DNA of 64,000 nt from Bacteroidota bacterium (GCA_013359235.1 JABWCE010000004.1:106555-170554), one strand, 5' to 3'. Positions 47,296 to 56,739 are shown, counted from the stretch's first letter. Notes: generated from the letters alone by a model not told the origin. Made by a program: numbers and translations.

Positions 47296-48096
47296 ATGAA
47301 AAAAATAAAAACACAAATCATATTAAGCATATCAATTTTAATAATATTAGGCTCATGCCGCGAAGAAGTAATATTAGACCTTAATACAGTAGGACCAATA
47401 CCTGTTATCGAAGCAAAAATCAGCAATGACAGCATACCTTTTAAAGTACGTGTTCGTACCACTGCTGATTATTATTCAATATCATTACCAGTTGTAAATG
47501 ATGCTTTGGTGATAATTGAAGGAAATGGTTACAGTGATACATTAGTTTACGATACAGCAGGTTTTTACATTTCAAAAACCATACACCCATGTAAAGTAGG
47601 CTTTAGTTATACTTTGAAAGTAACACACAAAGGAAAAGTCTATCAAGCAACAGAAACCTGTCGCCCACAGGCACCAGTTGACTCGGTAAAAGCAATATAT
47701 TACCCCAAAAGAGGTTTTTTGCCGGCAGGCTATTATATCTGGGAATGGGTTTTTGAAAAACCAGGCAGAGGCGATTGTTATAAATGGGATATTTATCAAA
47801 ATGATACTTTAATTAATAAAGATTTTTATTTGATGAATGAAGACGCATGGGTTGATGGCACATACATTGGCAATGATTTTCCATTCCCATTTCGCTATGG
47901 CGATTCTATAATTTTTGAACAATGGGCTATTTCAAAACAATATTATCTGTATTTAAACTCAATACAAGAACAAGCAGGCAGAGATGGCAGTCCATTTTCT
48001 TCGCCACCATCAAATATTGGCGGAAATATTAGCGGCGGGGCTTTTGGCTATTTTTCGGTAAATAATATTATTAGAAAAGCATTAAAAATTAAATAA
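47296..48096 (+). CDS. DUF4249-domain lipoprotein
   Basis: A 266-residue lipoprotein (Cys21 in LIILGSCREE). The N-terminal part is beta-sandwich-like (PVIEAKISNDSIPFKVRVRT) and resembles the DUF4249 family, found next to TonB receptors. It likely sits on the outer membrane as a receptor-associated ligand-binding protein, by analogy with SusD or surface lipoproteins (inference). Ends 7 bases before the metallophosphoesterase. Confidence 0.85.
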   Translation: MKKIKTQIILSISILIILGSCREEVILDLNTVGPIPVIEAKISNDSIPFKVRVRTTADYYSISLPVVNDALVIIEGNGYSDTLVYDTAGFYISKTIHPCKVGFSYTLKVTHKGKVYQATETCRPQAPVDSVKAIYYPKRGFLPAGYYIWEWVFEKPGRGDCYKWDIYQNDTLINKDFYLMNEDAWVDGTYIGNDFPFPFRYGDSIIFEQWAISKQYYLYLNSIQEQAGRDGSPFSSPPSNIGGNISGGAFGYFSVNNIIRKALKIK

Positions 48097-48103
48097 AGCT
48101 GCA

Positions 48104-49351
48104 TTGATTTCAAGAGTTCTGATATTATTATTTTTTACTTCGCTTTTACTGCTTATAGATTTTTATGTTTTCAGCGGTTTTAAAACTCTTATAAGTAACA
48201 GCAATAATGGAACTCAAAAGTTTTTAAAAAATATATATTGGCTTGTAAGTGCTGTAAATATTGCTCTCATTATAATTTTTAATATTTTAACACCTCAAAA
48301 GTTTTGGACATTAAGAGCTGTAATAATGACATTTATAGTAGCTCAATATCTGGGAAAATTTATTTGGCTTTGCTTTTTGTTTATTGACGATTTTATACGT
48401 TTTATAAAACTTATAGTTTCATATTTCACTGTTGAAAAAACATCAAGCACAGGAGGAATCAGCCGTTCTGATTTTTTGGTAAAAGCAGGTGCAATTGCCG
48501 GTTCAGGGCTTATAGCTTCATTGGGTTGGGGCATTGCACGAGGTGCATATAATTATAAAATACACAGAAAAACTATTCATCTTAAAAATCTTCCAAATTC
48601 ATTTGATGGTATAAAAATAGTTCAGATTAGCGATATTCATTCCGGTTCATTTTGGAATAAAGAAGCGGTTGAACGAGGTGTAAAAATGGCAATAGACCAA
48701 AATCCTGATATTGTATTTTTTACAGGTGATTTAGTAAACAACGAAGCAAAAGAAATGGAACCGTGGATAGATACTTTTGCTAAAATACAAGCTCCGATGG
48801 GTGTTTTCAGCATTTTCGGAAATCACGATTATGGTGATTATGTGTTTTGGAACAGTATAGATGAAAAAACAAAAAACATCGAATATTTGAAAAATATTCA
48901 TAAAAAACTCGGTTGGAATCTATTGCTAAATCAAAATGTAAAACTCACAAAAAACGAAGAATCTATTGGAATTATTGGCGTTGAAAATTGGAGCAATAGA
49001 GGTAGATTTAAAAAATACGGCAATATGGAATTGGCAACAAATGATATGGGCAATGTAGCTGTAAAACTGCTCCTTTCACACGACCCAAGCCATTGGCGTG
49101 GCGAAATTCTCAAAAAATATCCTGATATTGATATAATGTTTGCAGGGCATACACACGGAATGCAGTTTGGCGTTGAATTAGGTAAATACAAGTGGAGCCC
49201 TGTAAAATACATGTATCCCGAATGGGCAGATTTACACCAAAGTGGAAATCAATTTCTTTATGTAAACCGAGGTTTTGGTTTTATAGGCTACCCGGGCAGG
49301 TTTGGTATTTTACCCGAAATTACTTTAATAGAATTGAAAAGAAAATCGTAA
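48104..49351 (+). CDS. Membrane-bound calcineurin-like metallophosphoesterase
   Basis: A 415-residue protein with N-terminal membrane helices (about 1-115), then SRSDFLVKAGAIAGSGLIAS and a metallophosphoesterase domain. Metal-binding motifs: VQISDIHSGSFW (DxH), FFTGDLVNN (GD), GNHDYGDY (GNHD) and FAGHTHGMQFG (GHTH). This is the YkuE/YaeI-like group that can act on lipid-linked phosphates, but the substrate is not known here. The start is TTG at 48104, only 7 bases after the DUF4249 stop. Confidence 0.9.
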   Translation: MISRVLILLFFTSLLLLIDFYVFSGFKTLISNSNNGTQKFLKNIYWLVSAVNIALIIIFNILTPQKFWTLRAVIMTFIVAQYLGKFIWLCFLFIDDFIRFIKLIVSYFTVEKTSSTGGISRSDFLVKAGAIAGSGLIASLGWGIARGAYNYKIHRKTIHLKNLPNSFDGIKIVQISDIHSGSFWNKEAVERGVKMAIDQNPDIVFFTGDLVNNEAKEMEPWIDTFAKIQAPMGVFSIFGNHDYGDYVFWNSIDEKTKNIEYLKNIHKKLGWNLLLNQNVKLTKNEESIGIIGVENWSNRGRFKKYGNMELATNDMGNVAVKLLLSHDPSHWRGEILKKYPDIDIMFAGHTHGMQFGVELGKYKWSPVKYMYPEWADLHQSGNQFLYVNRGFGFIGYPGRFGILPEITLIELKRKS

Positions 49352-49356
49352 AGTTT

Positions 49357-49782
49357 TTACAATTTCCATTCAGCAAAGGTTTCATCTGTTTCAAAAATCT
49401 TTAACCCACTAAGAACAACGCCTTGAGGTAGTTTGTTTTTAAGTTTTTTTCTTATATATACCAATAAATTTTCTAAAGTAGGTTCTGCATCCCAAACTAT
49501 CAAATTTCCATGATTTGAAAACTCCGGATTTGTTTTCAAATAATTTTTTGATAATAAAAGTTTATGGTCGAAATTTGAAATAATCTCAGCTTTTATAATT
49601 TCTTTCAATTCTTCAAAATTTACTATATAACCTGGCGATTTTACATATTTTTCAATATCGTGTTTTGACGAAAATGTTACATGCAACTTATATGAATGAC
49701 CATGAATATATTGACAAACACCGGGAAAATTGTCAATTGCATGAGCCATTTCAAAATGGAAAATTTTAGTTAAACTAATCAT
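49357..49782 (-). CDS. queD: 6-carboxytetrahydropterin synthase / PTPS family (QueD-like)
   Basis: A 141-residue T-fold enzyme. Zinc ligands and catalytic Cys are in FHFEMAHAIDNFPGVCQYIHGHSY (CxxxHGH). DHKLLL supplies the catalytic Asp/His and the final ETDETFAEW supplies a Glu. It converts dihydroneopterin triphosphate toward queuosine or another pterin. Overlaps the NorB-like gene by 4 bases, so the two are translationally coupled, an unusual pairing. No queE, queC or queF is in the window. Confidence 0.9.
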   Translation of the reverse strand: MISLTKIFHFEMAHAIDNFPGVCQYIHGHSYKLHVTFSSKHDIEKYVKSPGYIVNFEELKEIIKAEIISNFDHKLLLSKNYLKTNPEFSNHGNLIVWDAEPTLENLLVYIRKKLKNKLPQGVVLSGLKIFETDETFAEWKL

Positions 49783-51152
49783 AATTCCGTTTTTTCAATT
49801 TGCTTACCTTCGGTATTCAAAATACAGAGGACCTGATTTTTTACAAGTGGATAAATAACCATAATAAGCCCTGTAGCAAGTACAGTACCTGCAATCAGAA
49901 ATGAATAAAAATAAGGTTTAAGCATTTCTTTCATTTCTGCAAAAGGTATTTGCTCTGTGCTCATTTGCCATTTTGACTTTAAAATACCGGCTATTATAAG
50001 CGAAATCCAAAATATAAATAGTGAAAAATTTGCAATCCAATAGCCAGATTTCATAAGTTTTTTATATGGTTCAAAACTAATACACGAATTGCTCAATGTT
50101 TCGTAAGCTATTGCTAAAAGCAGCATGGTGTTTATACCTATTGTGGTTCCCATTGTATGAGCTACGGTAATATGAGTACCATGTGTATAAAGATTTATTG
50201 CAGGAATTGACATCATAATTGCAAGCAAAAGGTTTAAAAAAATCCAAACATCGGCTGCTGCAAGAAACCTATAAGAAGAGCGGTAAAAATTCTTTTTTGC
50301 TTCTGATAATGTAGAATTCCATTTGTATATAATTCGTCCAATAATGAACAATTCGGTCATACTCACAAGATAACTGATATGTTTAATAAAATTATGGGTT
50401 GGTAATACATAAATATGATGCCCCCAGTTAAACATCAAATTAAACAAACCTGTAAAATACAAAGCAAAAGCAATATTAGAGCGGGCATAAGCCTTATTCC
50501 CGCTTATTTTATCCATTAAATAAATGCTGCAACCATAAATCAACATATTCCACGAACCAACCATTGAACCGTAAGATTTCCATTGTATTGTCATATCATT
50601 TACAACATTGTTTCTAAAATATGGGAATATCCAAAGATATGATTCTAAAAAAGTGAAAAGAAAAAATACTGTTCCTGTAAACCACATCCAAACATATACC
50701 GGATGATGTTTTATAGTTTTTATAGTTTTAATAAAATTTATAATAAACAATACCCAACCTAAAACAATAGGTAAAGCCAGCAATGGAGGGAACTCCCAAT
50801 ACTCTCTACCCCCAAAAACACCAAAGAAATATGAAATGAGAATAGCAATAAATGTAAATACAAAAAGTATAAGTTGAATTTTTATTAAGATTGATGAGTA
50901 TATTTTTTTTTGAGTATATTCAAGAATATAAGTCCAGGTACCTCCTACTGCCGTAATTATTATCCAGAAAATAACAGACGAAACATGCAATGGTCTTACT
51001 TTTTCGAATGATAAATATTCTTTAAAAAGACCCGGTATTATGTATTGAAAGGCTCCTACAATGCCAAATAGCAGCCCAAAAACTACCAGAAACAAACCTG
51101 ATAATATAAAGAGTTTTGGTGTTGTGATTTTTTCAGTATTCAATTGTTCCAT
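49779..51152 (-). CDS. NorB/CcoN-like heme-copper superfamily subunit I with altered ligands
   Basis: A 457-residue membrane protein with about 12 helices. RPLHVSSVIFW (H56) is the helix-II low-spin heme ligand region, GGREYWEFPPLLALPIVLGW is NorB-like, NWGHHIYVLPT (H245, H246) fits the helix-VII metal pair with E267 in SMTELF, and YTHGTHITVAHTMG (H332) is the helix-X region. In NorB this last motif ends AHxH; here Met334 replaces the second His. No His at all occurs between residues 150 and 245, so the helix-VI His and Glu metal ligands are absent (SYGSMVGSWNML is there instead). It may be a divergent NO reductase or a non-catalytic relative. Overlaps the cytochrome gene by 20 bases. Confidence 0.75.
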   Translation of the reverse strand: MEQLNTEKITTPKLFILSGLFLVVFGLLFGIVGAFQYIIPGLFKEYLSFEKVRPLHVSSVIFWIIITAVGGTWTYILEYTQKKIYSSILIKIQLILFVFTFIAILISYFFGVFGGREYWEFPPLLALPIVLGWVLFIINFIKTIKTIKHHPVYVWMWFTGTVFFLFTFLESYLWIFPYFRNNVVNDMTIQWKSYGSMVGSWNMLIYGCSIYLMDKISGNKAYARSNIAFALYFTGLFNLMFNWGHHIYVLPTHNFIKHISYLVSMTELFIIGRIIYKWNSTLSEAKKNFYRSSYRFLAAADVWIFLNLLLAIMMSIPAINLYTHGTHITVAHTMGTTIGINTMLLLAIAYETLSNSCISFEPYKKLMKSGYWIANFSLFIFWISLIIAGILKSKWQMSTEQIPFAEMKEMLKPYFYSFLIAGTVLATGLIMVIYPLVKNQVLCILNTEGKQIEKTEL

Positions 51153-51534
51153 CCTTGTTTATTTTATATGTACGTGGGTCGGCTTTACCGCTTTTATCCA
51201 TCATTTCAAGAAATGCTAAGAGTGATTTTATTTCGTCTTCACTAAAATTAAACTTTGGCATTATCTGCGTTCCTGATTGTAAAAAAGCTGCTATATATTC
51301 AGGTCCTCTTTTTGAATATACATTTGTGAGGTCAGGTCCTAAGTAGCCTCCAAGTCCATATACCTGATGACATGCATTACAATTGTATTTTTGCCACAAA
51401 TCCATACCTTTTACACATTGTTCTGAAATTTTTCGTTGCTTATACGGCAAAAATGTGTACAGATACACAGAATACGATAGAAAAGCAATCGTCAGAAAAA
51501 TAATCAAAACAAGTTTTTGTTTTTCCGATAGCAT
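51133..51534 (-). CDS. NorC-like membrane-anchored cytochrome c
   Basis: A 133-residue protein with one N-terminal helix (LVLIIFLTIAFLSYSVYLY) and a single c-type heme domain: YNCNACHQVYGLGGYLGPDL (CxxCH, C52, C55, H56) and Met92 in TQIMPKFNFSE as the distal ligand. The pattern WxxYNCxxCHxxxGxGGYxxPDLTNV is that of NorC. It would feed electrons to the NorB-like subunit, with which it overlaps by 20 bases. Its heme would need the Ccm proteins encoded at 36-40 kb. Confidence 0.9.
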   Translation of the reverse strand: MLSEKQKLVLIIFLTIAFLSYSVYLYTFLPYKQRKISEQCVKGMDLWQKYNCNACHQVYGLGGYLGPDLTNVYSKRGPEYIAAFLQSGTQIMPKFNFSEDEIKSLLAFLEMMDKSGKADPRTYKINKDGTIEY

Positions 51535-51617
51535 TTAATAAAAATAATAAAGGACAAAATTATCCTGATTTATTAATTTTGCCAAACGTTTTAAAATATT
51601 GCTCTTTAAAATTTAAA

Positions 51618-52643
51618 ATGAACGATAAGTTTATAAAAAAATACAGCTCGATGACAGGCAGTTCAAATACTGCATACATCGAAAAGTTATTACCTCTGAT
51701 TGAGGAAATAAAAGAATTGAAAAAAAAGCACAATGCAGTAGTACTTTCTCATTATTACATGACACCCGAATTGCAAATTGAGGAAAAAGAGGGTGGAATT
51801 GCTGATTTTGTAGGCGATTCGTTAGGCTTGAGTGTAGCTGCTACTAAAACCGATGCAGATTACATTGTTTTTTGCGGAGTAAAATTTATGGCAGAAACTG
51901 CTTTTATTTTAAATCCAAAGAAAACGGTTTTATTGCCCGATGACGATGCAGGGTGTTCGCTTGCCGAAAGTATCACAGGCGATGATGTTATAAAATTAAA
52001 ATCAAAATATCCAGGTATTCCCGTAATTGCTTATATAAATACTTATGCCGAAACAAAAGCCGAATGTGATGTGTGTTGTACTTCGCGAAATGCCATAAAA
52101 ATAGCCAAATCGTTCGAAAGTAAAGAACTTATTTTTATTCCCGATCAATTTATGGGACAAAATCTCGCTGTAAAATTTGCCACCGAAACCGATAAAAAAT
52201 TGATTTTATGGTCTGGCACATGTGAGGTTCATGAGCAATTTAGAACAAATATAGAAAGTTTAACTTTAGCAAATCCAGGCGCTGAACTATTGTTACACTG
52301 GGAAGTACCTCAAGAAACAGTTGAATCTACCCTTAAAAACAATAAAGGAATAGTTGGAAGCACTTCTGATATTTTGAACTATGTTGAAAACAGTAAATCA
52401 AGAGAATTTATTTTAGGTTCAGAATGTGACTTGGGTGCTACATTAAAAGGAATGTACCCCGATAGGCAATTTATAACACCATGTATAATGTGCCGTCACA
52501 TGAAACTTATAACTTTGCAAAAAACACTTGATGCACTTAGGTCAATTAATACCGAAACTGAAATAAAATATAAGATAAAAGTTGACGAACCTGTTTTATC
52601 AAAAGCTTATATTCCTATAAAACGAATGTTGGACTTAAGCTGA
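51618..52643 (+). CDS. nadA: Quinolinate synthase
   Basis: About 341 residues from the ATG at 51618; the ORF track begins at a TTG 13 codons earlier, which would add an unlikely extension. A [4Fe-4S] enzyme that condenses iminoaspartate and DHAP. The cluster Cys residues lie in DDDAGCSLAES, WSGTCEVHEQF and TPCIMCRHMKLITL. AVVLSHYYMTPE and FVGDSLGLSVAA are substrate-site motifs. Immediately followed by nadB (3-base gap). Divergent from the NorC-like gene. Confidence 0.96.
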   Translation: MNDKFIKKYSSMTGSSNTAYIEKLLPLIEEIKELKKKHNAVVLSHYYMTPELQIEEKEGGIADFVGDSLGLSVAATKTDADYIVFCGVKFMAETAFILNPKKTVLLPDDDAGCSLAESITGDDVIKLKSKYPGIPVIAYINTYAETKAECDVCCTSRNAIKIAKSFESKELIFIPDQFMGQNLAVKFATETDKKLILWSGTCEVHEQFRTNIESLTLANPGAELLLHWEVPQETVESTLKNNKGIVGSTSDILNYVENSKSREFILGSECDLGATLKGMYPDRQFITPCIMCRHMKLITLQKTLDALRSINTETEIKYKIKVDEPVLSKAYIPIKRMLDLS

Positions 52644-52646
52644 TAA

Positions 52647-54170
52647 ATGAAAACCCTCAAAACAGATATACTTGTACTTGGAAGCGGAATAGCCGGGCTT
52701 AGTTTTGCTATTAAAGCTGCAAAACTCGGCAAAGTATGTATTGCAACCAAAGCTGCTTGTGCCGAAAGTAATACACGACTTGCTCAAGGTGGTATTGCAA
52801 GTGTACAAGGTAAAGATGATTCTTTTAAATCTCATATACAAGATACTTTAACTGCAGGTGCCGGTCATTGTGATATATCGGCTGTAGAAATGGTTGTAAA
52901 AAAAGCACCAAAAATGATTGACGAACTGTACCAAATGGGAGTTAAATTCAATCTTTCTGAAAAAAACACACTTGATTTAGGTAAAGAAGGAGGACACTCC
53001 CACAACCGCATAGTTCATGTAGAAGACCGCTCTGGCATGGCTGTAGAAAATATTTTGCTTAAAAAAGCAAGAGAAAACAAAAACATTACATTTTATGAAT
53101 ATCATTTTGCAATTGATTTTGTTAAAAAAAATAAAAAATGCACAGGTGCAATAGTTTGGGATATTAAAAACAATGTAGATATTTTTTTTAATTCAAAAAT
53201 AACAGTGCTTGCCACCGGTGGAGCCGGGCAGGTTTATAAAACAACTACAAACCCCCCAATAGCTACAGGAGATGGAATTGCAATGGCGTATAATGCTGAT
53301 GTAAAAATAAGCGATATGGAATTTGTACAGTTTCATCCTACCTCTCTTTTTCATCCTAAGGCTAATGGATTTTTAATAAGCGAAGCTCTTAGAGGATTTG
53401 GTGCCGAATTATCTAATAAAGATGGCAAACCATTTATGAACCAATATCACGAAAAAGGTTCATTAGCTCCGAGAGATGTGGTTTCGAGAGCTATATTCAA
53501 CGAAATGAAAAAAAACAAAACCGAATGTATGTATCTAAATGCCACATTACTTGATAGTGATAGTCTTAAAAAAAATTTCCCCTCAATTTACAATACCTGT
53601 CTTGGCTTGGGTATTGATATCACCAAACAACTAATTCCAATAATTCCGGCAGCACATTACATTTGTGGCGGTGTAAAAACTAATCTTCATGGGCAAACAA
53701 GTCTCGATAGGCTATTTGCTCTTGGCGAGGTTTCTTGTACGGGATTGCATGGTGCAAATCGTTTAGCCAGCAATTCGCTTCTCGAAGGTCTTGTGTTTGC
53801 TGATGCCGCAATTAATTTTATAAAAAAAAACTTTATTAAATTAGAAAATATTGATGAAAATGAAATTTTAGATATAAACTTTAATAAAAAACCTTTGAAA
53901 ACTAACATTCAGATTTCAAAACTTGAAAACAAAATAAGAGAAACCATGTGGAAATTTGTTGGTATTGTGCGTAAAGCCGAAGGTTTAAAAAAAGCCGAAC
54001 TTATCTTAAATGAAATTGAAAAATCAATAAATTTATTGCTATTAAATTATAAAAAAAATCAAGAATTAATAGAACTTCGCAATTTGTTAATCACTTCAAA
54101 AATAATTACTTCGGCAGCAATAAAACGTAAACACAGTTTGGGCACACATTTTATTATTGGAAACCAATAA
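52647..54170 (+). CDS. nadB: L-aspartate oxidase
   Basis: A 507-residue FAD enzyme that makes iminoaspartate for NadA. The Rossmann motif is DILVLGSGIAGLSFAIKAAK near the N-terminus, with TRLAQGGIASVQG, EGGHSHNRIVH and GEVSCTGLHGANRLASNSLL. The C-terminal succinate-dehydrogenase-like helical domain is present. Shares a transcript with nadA. nadC, the next step to NAD, is not in the window. Confidence 0.96.
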   Translation: MKTLKTDILVLGSGIAGLSFAIKAAKLGKVCIATKAACAESNTRLAQGGIASVQGKDDSFKSHIQDTLTAGAGHCDISAVEMVVKKAPKMIDELYQMGVKFNLSEKNTLDLGKEGGHSHNRIVHVEDRSGMAVENILLKKARENKNITFYEYHFAIDFVKKNKKCTGAIVWDIKNNVDIFFNSKITVLATGGAGQVYKTTTNPPIATGDGIAMAYNADVKISDMEFVQFHPTSLFHPKANGFLISEALRGFGAELSNKDGKPFMNQYHEKGSLAPRDVVSRAIFNEMKKNKTECMYLNATLLDSDSLKKNFPSIYNTCLGLGIDITKQLIPIIPAAHYICGGVKTNLHGQTSLDRLFALGEVSCTGLHGANRLASNSLLEGLVFADAAINFIKKNFIKLENIDENEILDINFNKKPLKTNIQISKLENKIRETMWKFVGIVRKAEGLKKAELILNEIEKSINLLLLNYKKNQELIELRNLLITSKIITSAAIKRKHSLGTHFIIGNQ

Positions 54171-54292
54171 TTATTTTTCGTACTTTAAATTAAACATTTA
54201 CATTTGAATTGTGCTAAAATAAAATTAAATCTTTAAGTAAATTTAATCAATATTGTATCGCTTTGATTTTATAAAAAATACATAATCTGGTA

Positions 54293-55309
54293 ATGAAAAT
54301 TTTAAAGATTATTATTCTATTTCTGATTGTAACAACCGGGCTTTATCTTGGAGCATGTTTTTTCCTCCCAAAAAATTACACAATTGAAAAAAAACTTGAA
54401 ATAAACTCGCCTGCTGACTTGGTTTTTGAACAAGTTCAATTTTTGGAAAACTGGAAAAACTGGAACCCTTTTTTTAAATCAAACTATAAAATATCGAGCT
54501 TGACAGGGGGCGAAAACGGCAAAGAAAATTCGTACATACGATGGAAAAACAAAAATGGACAAGAAGGTAAACTGAAATTTATCAAAATTGAACCCCTTAA
54601 AAAAATTGAATGTGTGCTTACAATAGAAAAACCTAAACCTATAACTGTTAATGGATACATTTCATTTGAACCACTTGAAAAAAACACAACAGTTACATTT
54701 CATTTCGAGGGAAATAATCAATTTTATCTTAGAATTCTTAATGTTTTTATAGAAAAAAAATATAAAAAAGATTTAGAGAAAACACTTGAAATGCTTGCCG
54801 AAGCTTCGGTTAAAGAGTATGAAATTTTAAAAAATGAATATTTTGGTTATAAAATAAAAGAATCAGTTTTTGAAGAACGAACTGTGGGCTATGTTAGAAA
54901 AACCATTGAATATGAAAAATTGAACGAATTTTTTCATAACAATTTTAATAAAATAAAAATTGAAGCACGAAATTGTAATTTTAAAATTAGTGGTCATGAA
55001 CTTTCGCTTTATTACAAACCCGATGATGTAAATAAGGTGTACAATGTAGCCGCTGCTGTTCCTATACAAGGTGATTCAACACTTGGCAAAGACTACAGCC
55101 AAATAAAACTCGAAAAACAAAAGGCAATTTTTCTAAACTATTACGGAGGGTATTACAATATACCTACAGCCGAAACAGCATTAATTAATTATACAAGAAA
55201 CAAAAAACTATCATTAAAAAAACCAATAATAAGAGAACATTTAAAAGGTCCCGAACAAGAACCCGATTCAAACAAATGGCATACAGTAATTTGGTTTTTG
55301 ATTAATTAA
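54293..55309 (+). CDS. SRPBCC/GyrI-like two-domain protein
   Basis: A 338-residue protein with an N-terminal membrane or signal helix (IIILFLIVTTGLYLGACFF), a START/SRPBCC domain (EKKLEINSPADLVFEQVQFL, WKNWNPFFKSN) and a C-terminal GyrI-like/AraC effector-binding domain (TVGYVRKTIEYEKLNEFF, AIFLNYYGGYYNIPTAE). Both domains bind small hydrophobic ligands. The Cys in LGACFF could be lipidated. Function unknown. Monocistronic before gltA. Confidence 0.8.
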   Translation: MKILKIIILFLIVTTGLYLGACFFLPKNYTIEKKLEINSPADLVFEQVQFLENWKNWNPFFKSNYKISSLTGGENGKENSYIRWKNKNGQEGKLKFIKIEPLKKIECVLTIEKPKPITVNGYISFEPLEKNTTVTFHFEGNNQFYLRILNVFIEKKYKKDLEKTLEMLAEASVKEYEILKNEYFGYKIKESVFEERTVGYVRKTIEYEKLNEFFHNNFNKIKIEARNCNFKISGHELSLYYKPDDVNKVYNVAAAVPIQGDSTLGKDYSQIKLEKQKAIFLNYYGGYYNIPTAETALINYTRNKKLSLKKPIIREHLKGPEQEPDSNKWHTVIWFLIN

Positions 55310-55396
55310 AAAAAAATAAAAATATTTTAGAATTTAAACAGTTTAATCAATTCCTTAATATTAAATTTGTGACACTTTAAAAAAATACCAAAATTC

Positions 55397-56686
55397 ATGG
55401 CTTCACATGCAAAAATTATAATTGACGAAAAGGAAATAGAGCTACCTACAATTGTTGGAACAGAAAATGAAATTGGAGTAGATATTTCAGATTTGCGTTC
55501 GAAAACCGGTGCAATTACACTCGATGTAGGTTATAAAAACTCAGGCTCTACAACAAGCGCAATTACATATTTAGACGGAGAACAGGGAATTTTACGCCAC
55601 AGAGGTTATGCCATTGAAGAACTTGCTTCAAATGCAACCTTTCTCGAAGTTGCTTATTTGCTTATAAATGGAGAATTGCCCAAAAATGAAGAACTCACAG
55701 CTTTTGAAACAAATATAAGTCGTCATACATTAGTAAACGAAGATATGAAAAATATCTTTAACGCATGGCCCACAGGTAGCCATCCTATGGGGCAACTTAT
55801 TGCAATGATTTCATCACTTTCATCTTTTTATCCCGAAAGCCTTGAAACCAACCAAACAGAGCACACTAAGCAACTTAATGTATTTCGCCTGCTGGCAAAA
55901 ATGCCAACTATTTGTGCAATGATTTACAAAAAGAGTTTAGGACATCCTTTTGTTTATCCCCAAAACAAACTTGATTATGTTTCAAATTTCCTTAACATGT
56001 CTTTTAAACATGTTACAGAAGATTATACAATAGAGCCAGTAATGGTTGATGCACTTAATAAACTATTAATACTTCATGCCGACCATGAGCAGAATTGCAG
56101 TACATCTACCGTAAGACTTGTAGGCTCTTCAAATGCCAATCTTTACGCTTCTATCGGTGCAGGGGTTGCGGCACTTTGGGGACCATTGCACGGAGGGGCA
56201 AATCAAGAAGTAATAGAAATGCTTGAACGTATAAAAAATGATGGTGGCGATGTTTCTAAATGGATTGACAAAGCAAAAGACAAAAACGACAGTTTCAGGC
56301 TTATGGGATTTGGTCATAGAGTTTACAAAAATTTTGACCCAAGAGCTAAAATTATTAAAAAAGCATGCGACGAAGTATTGAATAAACTTGGAATAAATGA
56401 CCCCACGCTTGAAATAGCAAAAAAACTTGAAGAAAACGCATTAAAAGATCCTTATTTCATAGAAAGAAAATTATTTCCAAATGTTGATTTTTACTCAGGT
56501 ATAATATATAGAGCTATGGGCTTCCCTGTAGAAATGTTCACAGTGCTTTTTGCACTTGGACGATTACCGGGTTGGATTGCTCAATTCAACGAATTACGTT
56601 CACAAAAACAACCAATTGGCAGACCACGTCAAATTTATACAGGCTATACTTTTCGCCATTTTGTAAAAAGAGGCGATAGAAAATAG
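55397..56686 (+). CDS. gltA: Citrate synthase
   Basis: A 429-residue type I citrate synthase. Catalytic residues: His in PLHGGANQEV, His in GFGHRVYKNFDPRA and Asp in NVDFYSGIIYRAMG. LHADHEQNCSTSTVRLVGSS and RPRQIYTGYTFRHFVKR are further signatures. An N-terminal beta domain, ELPTIVGTENEIGVDISDLR, suggests the hexameric, NADH-sensitive Gram-negative type. A TAAATTTG box lies upstream. Confidence 0.97.
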   Translation: MASHAKIIIDEKEIELPTIVGTENEIGVDISDLRSKTGAITLDVGYKNSGSTTSAITYLDGEQGILRHRGYAIEELASNATFLEVAYLLINGELPKNEELTAFETNISRHTLVNEDMKNIFNAWPTGSHPMGQLIAMISSLSSFYPESLETNQTEHTKQLNVFRLLAKMPTICAMIYKKSLGHPFVYPQNKLDYVSNFLNMSFKHVTEDYTIEPVMVDALNKLLILHADHEQNCSTSTVRLVGSSNANLYASIGAGVAALWGPLHGGANQEVIEMLERIKNDGGDVSKWIDKAKDKNDSFRLMGFGHRVYKNFDPRAKIIKKACDEVLNKLGINDPTLEIAKKLEENALKDPYFIERKLFPNVDFYSGIIYRAMGFPVEMFTVLFALGRLPGWIAQFNELRSQKQPIGRPRQIYTGYTFRHFVKRGDRK

Positions 56687-56731
56687 AAAGTATTTTTCTC
56701 ATTTTTTATAAATTTTATAACCACTATTTAC

Positions 56732-56739
56732 TAAATTTG
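56732..56739 (+). promoter_or_regulatory. -7 element upstream of the TPP riboswitch
   Basis: TAAATTTG matches the Bacteroidota TAnnTTTG -7 box and sits about 20 bases before the riboswitch core. No clear TTG was found at the -33 position. Confidence 0.4.
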
